Below are positions 62,409 through 64,000 of a stretch of DNA of 64,000 bases, in pieces. Position 1 is the stretch's first letter; each line of letters begins with the position of its first letter. The stretch is from positions 1-64,000 of the forward strand of contig CANRMA010000001.1 in assembly GCA_947631625.1 (NCBI GenBank), read 5' to 3'. The notes beneath the pieces were generated by a model that had not been told where the DNA came from, ran no database searches, and saw only the letters and a program-made list of their open reading frames with translations. The stretch comes from an uncultured Lachnospiraceae bacterium (GTDB lineage Bacteria > Bacillota > Clostridia > Lachnospirales > Lachnospiraceae). The position numbers and the translations under genes are program-made.

Positions 62409-63644
62409 TCATTTCACATATTTTTTTATGAGCAGACTCGAATTATGCCCGCCGAAACCAAGTGAATTGGAAAGCGCATACATAAATTCACCCTCCACCG
62501 GCTCTTTACAGTAATCAAGATCACATTCCTCGTCCGGAATTTCATAGCCTACGGTCCGGTGTATATAGCCCTCCTGCAATTCTTTCACACAGGTGACAAA
62601 CTCAATCGCTCCGGCGGCTCCCAACAGATGGCCTATCATGGATTTAGTAGAGTTTATCTTAATATCGGCCGCATGTTTTCCAAAAGCAAGTTTTATGGCT
62701 CTGGTCTCAAACAGGTCGTTGTGGTGGGTACTTGTACCATGTGCATTTATATACGTTATTTCGTTCATATCTGCACCTGCATCCGTAACAGCATATTCCA
62801 TAGCTTTGGCTGCTCCTGAGCCGTCCTCTATCGGTGAAGTGATATGATAAGCGTCAGATGTGCTGCCATATCCCACCACCTCGGCGTAAATTCCGGCTCC
62901 TCTTTTTTTCGCATGCTCAAGCTCCTCCAAAACTACTATCGCAGAACCTTCTCCCATTACAAAACCGCTTCTTTCTTTATCAAAAGGAATGGAACATCTT
63001 TTGGGATCCTGTGAGCTTGTAAGCGCTGTGAGCGCGCCAAAACCCGATATGCCTACCGGCGTGATGCTGCTTTCGGTTCCGCCCGCGATCATTACTTCCG
63101 CATCTCCGTACTGTATCGTACGGTACGCTTCTCCGATGGAATTGGTTCCTGTCGCGCAGGCCGTTACCACATTTAAACTTTTACCTCTAAGCCCAAACTG
63201 TATGGATACGTTTCCCGCGGCCATATTGGATATCATCATCGGCACCATTAAAGGCTCCACCCTCGAAGGGCCTTTTTCCAGCAATCTGGAATGATTTCTT
63301 TCCAAAGCCTGCAGTGAACCGGTTCCCGAACCGACCGAAACTCCCACGCGGAAAGGATCTTCTTTTTCCATATCAAGCCCCGCATCTTCTATGGCTTCTT
63401 TAGCCGCCGCTACCGCATACTGACTGAACGGCTCCATTCTCTTGGCGGCTTTAAAATCCATGTAATTTTTGCCCTCGAAGCCCTTTACTTCCGCGACGAG
63501 TTTACATTTATATTCCGAAGCGTCAAACTTGGTGATCTCACCGAAGCCTGTCCTGCCTTCCTTTACGCTGTTCCAAAATTCCTCTACGCTAAGTCCGATA
63601 GGGGTAATGGCGCCCATACCTGTTACTACTACTCTTCTGCTCAT
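62409..63644 (-). CDS. fabF: 3-oxoacyl-ACP synthase II (FabF)
   Basis: 411 aa. Active-site Cys163 (VTACATGTNSIGEA), His302 (INAHGTSTHHND), Lys334 and His339 (TKSMIGHLLGAAG). Elongates acyl-ACP. GAAGGAGCGG precedes the ATG; 53 bp after fabG. Confidence 0.97.
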   Translation of the reverse strand: MSRRVVVTGMGAITPIGLSVEEFWNSVKEGRTGFGEITKFDASEYKCKLVAEVKGFEGKNYMDFKAAKRMEPFSQYAVAAAKEAIEDAGLDMEKEDPFRVGVSVGSGTGSLQALERNHSRLLEKGPSRVEPLMVPMMISNMAAGNVSIQFGLRGKSLNVVTACATGTNSIGEAYRTIQYGDAEVMIAGGTESSITPVGISGFGALTALTSSQDPKRCSIPFDKERSGFVMGEGSAIVVLEELEHAKKRGAGIYAEVVGYGSTSDAYHITSPIEDGSGAAKAMEYAVTDAGADMNEITYINAHGTSTHHNDLFETRAIKLAFGKHAADIKINSTKSMIGHLLGAAGAIEFVTCVKELQEGYIHRTVGYEIPDEECDLDYCKEPVEGEFMYALSNSLGFGGHNSSLLIKKYVK

Positions 63645-63697
63645 TTTATATTTCCGCTCCTTCCTGCCGCATTTTTAACAATGCCCACAAAATCTGA

Positions 63698-64000
63698 TTA
63701 AATCGCCATTCCGCCGTCAACGGAAAGAACCTGTCCGGTTATATATCCCGCTTTATCGCTTGCCAGAAATGCAACGGTTTCTGCAATATCCTCCGGCGTT
63801 CCCGCCCTTTTTAAAGGTATCTGCGAGAGCACGGCTTCTCTGGCGGAATCTGTCATTGCCTGTGTCATATCGGTATCAATATATCCTGGGGCTACGGCAT
63901 TTACGGTAATATTACGGCTCGCAAGCTCTCTTGCCACAGATTTGGTAAGTCCGATCACACCCGCCTTGGAGGCCGCATAATTGGCCTGTCCGGCGTTTCC
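63698..64000 (-). CDS. fabG: 3-oxoacyl-ACP reductase FabG, partial (N terminus beyond window)
   Basis: Only the last 100 residues are visible; the frame stays open to the window edge. The catalytic YxxxK is seen as [10 protein letters not shown], then [14 protein letters not shown] and the C-terminal [13 protein letters not shown], all typical of FabG. It reduces 3-oxoacyl-ACP with NADPH. It is the upstream neighbour of fabF in the cluster. Confidence 0.94.
   Translation of the reverse strand, partial: GNAGQANYAASKAGVIGLTKSVARELASRNITVNAVAPGYIDTDMTQAMTDSAREAVLSQIPLKRAGTPEDIAETVAFLASDKAGYITGQVLSVDGGMAI

Overview
The window looks like a chromosomal segment of a gut- or rumen-type Clostridium relative, most likely Lachnospiraceae. 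The support is moderate GC, spore-maturation genes spmA/spmB, a large Bacillus-type SRP RNA, a split transketolase, methionine aminopeptidase with a SEC-C zinc tail, DUF1002, DUF4179 and DUF5711-type proteins, and extensive pectin/arabinose metabolism. Genus and species cannot be fixed by eye.

Left part (1-8.5 kb, all minus strand): a strong outward-facing promoter at the very edge (possibly for an rRNA or tRNA operon outside the window), an envelope trio (CvpA-like, DUF5711-like, LysM protein), then galM, recR, ybaB, dnaX and a phosphofructokinase. 8.7-17.5 kb is one giant secreted pectin-degrading protein (2953 aa) with two SGNH esterase domains, a CE8 pectin methylesterase and many repeat domains. 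It is followed by tRNA-Ser(CGA), an ECF sigma/anti-sigma pair, tadA and the SRP RNA.

Middle part (21-36 kb, minus strand): a DUF6128-like repeat protein, a PucR-type regulator, an MsmK/UgpC sugar ATPase, a putative c-di-GMP group (GGDEF, YesL, HD-GYP), a GNAT enzyme, D-lactate-type dehydrogenase, DUF1002 protein, lysophospholipase-like hydrolase, metG, and a membrane-anchored coiled-coil protein built of repeats.

36-48 kb is one long pentose operon read leftwards: sugar-binding lipoprotein, ATPase, two permeases, araA, an FGGY kinase (probable L-ribulokinase), araD, both transketolase halves, rpe and map. It runs from uptake of L-arabinose to the pentose phosphate pathway and fits the pectin-degrading giant protein. 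A divergent diguanylate cyclase and a DUF885 peptidase-like gene follow on the plus strand.

Right part (51-64 kb): a FabT-like MarR repressor with its own FabT-type box, spmB, then a plus-strand two-component system and FtsX-type ABC transporter, interrupted by an HNH nuclease gene (minus) and an unknown membrane-protein gene flanked by 49-bp direct repeats. Then come spmA and a fatty-acid synthesis cluster (fabH, fabZ, fabF, partial fabG). The normally adjacent spmA and spmB are therefore separated by about 8.2 kb of accessory DNA that itself appears to contain a nested insertion; this is the most unusual architecture in the window.
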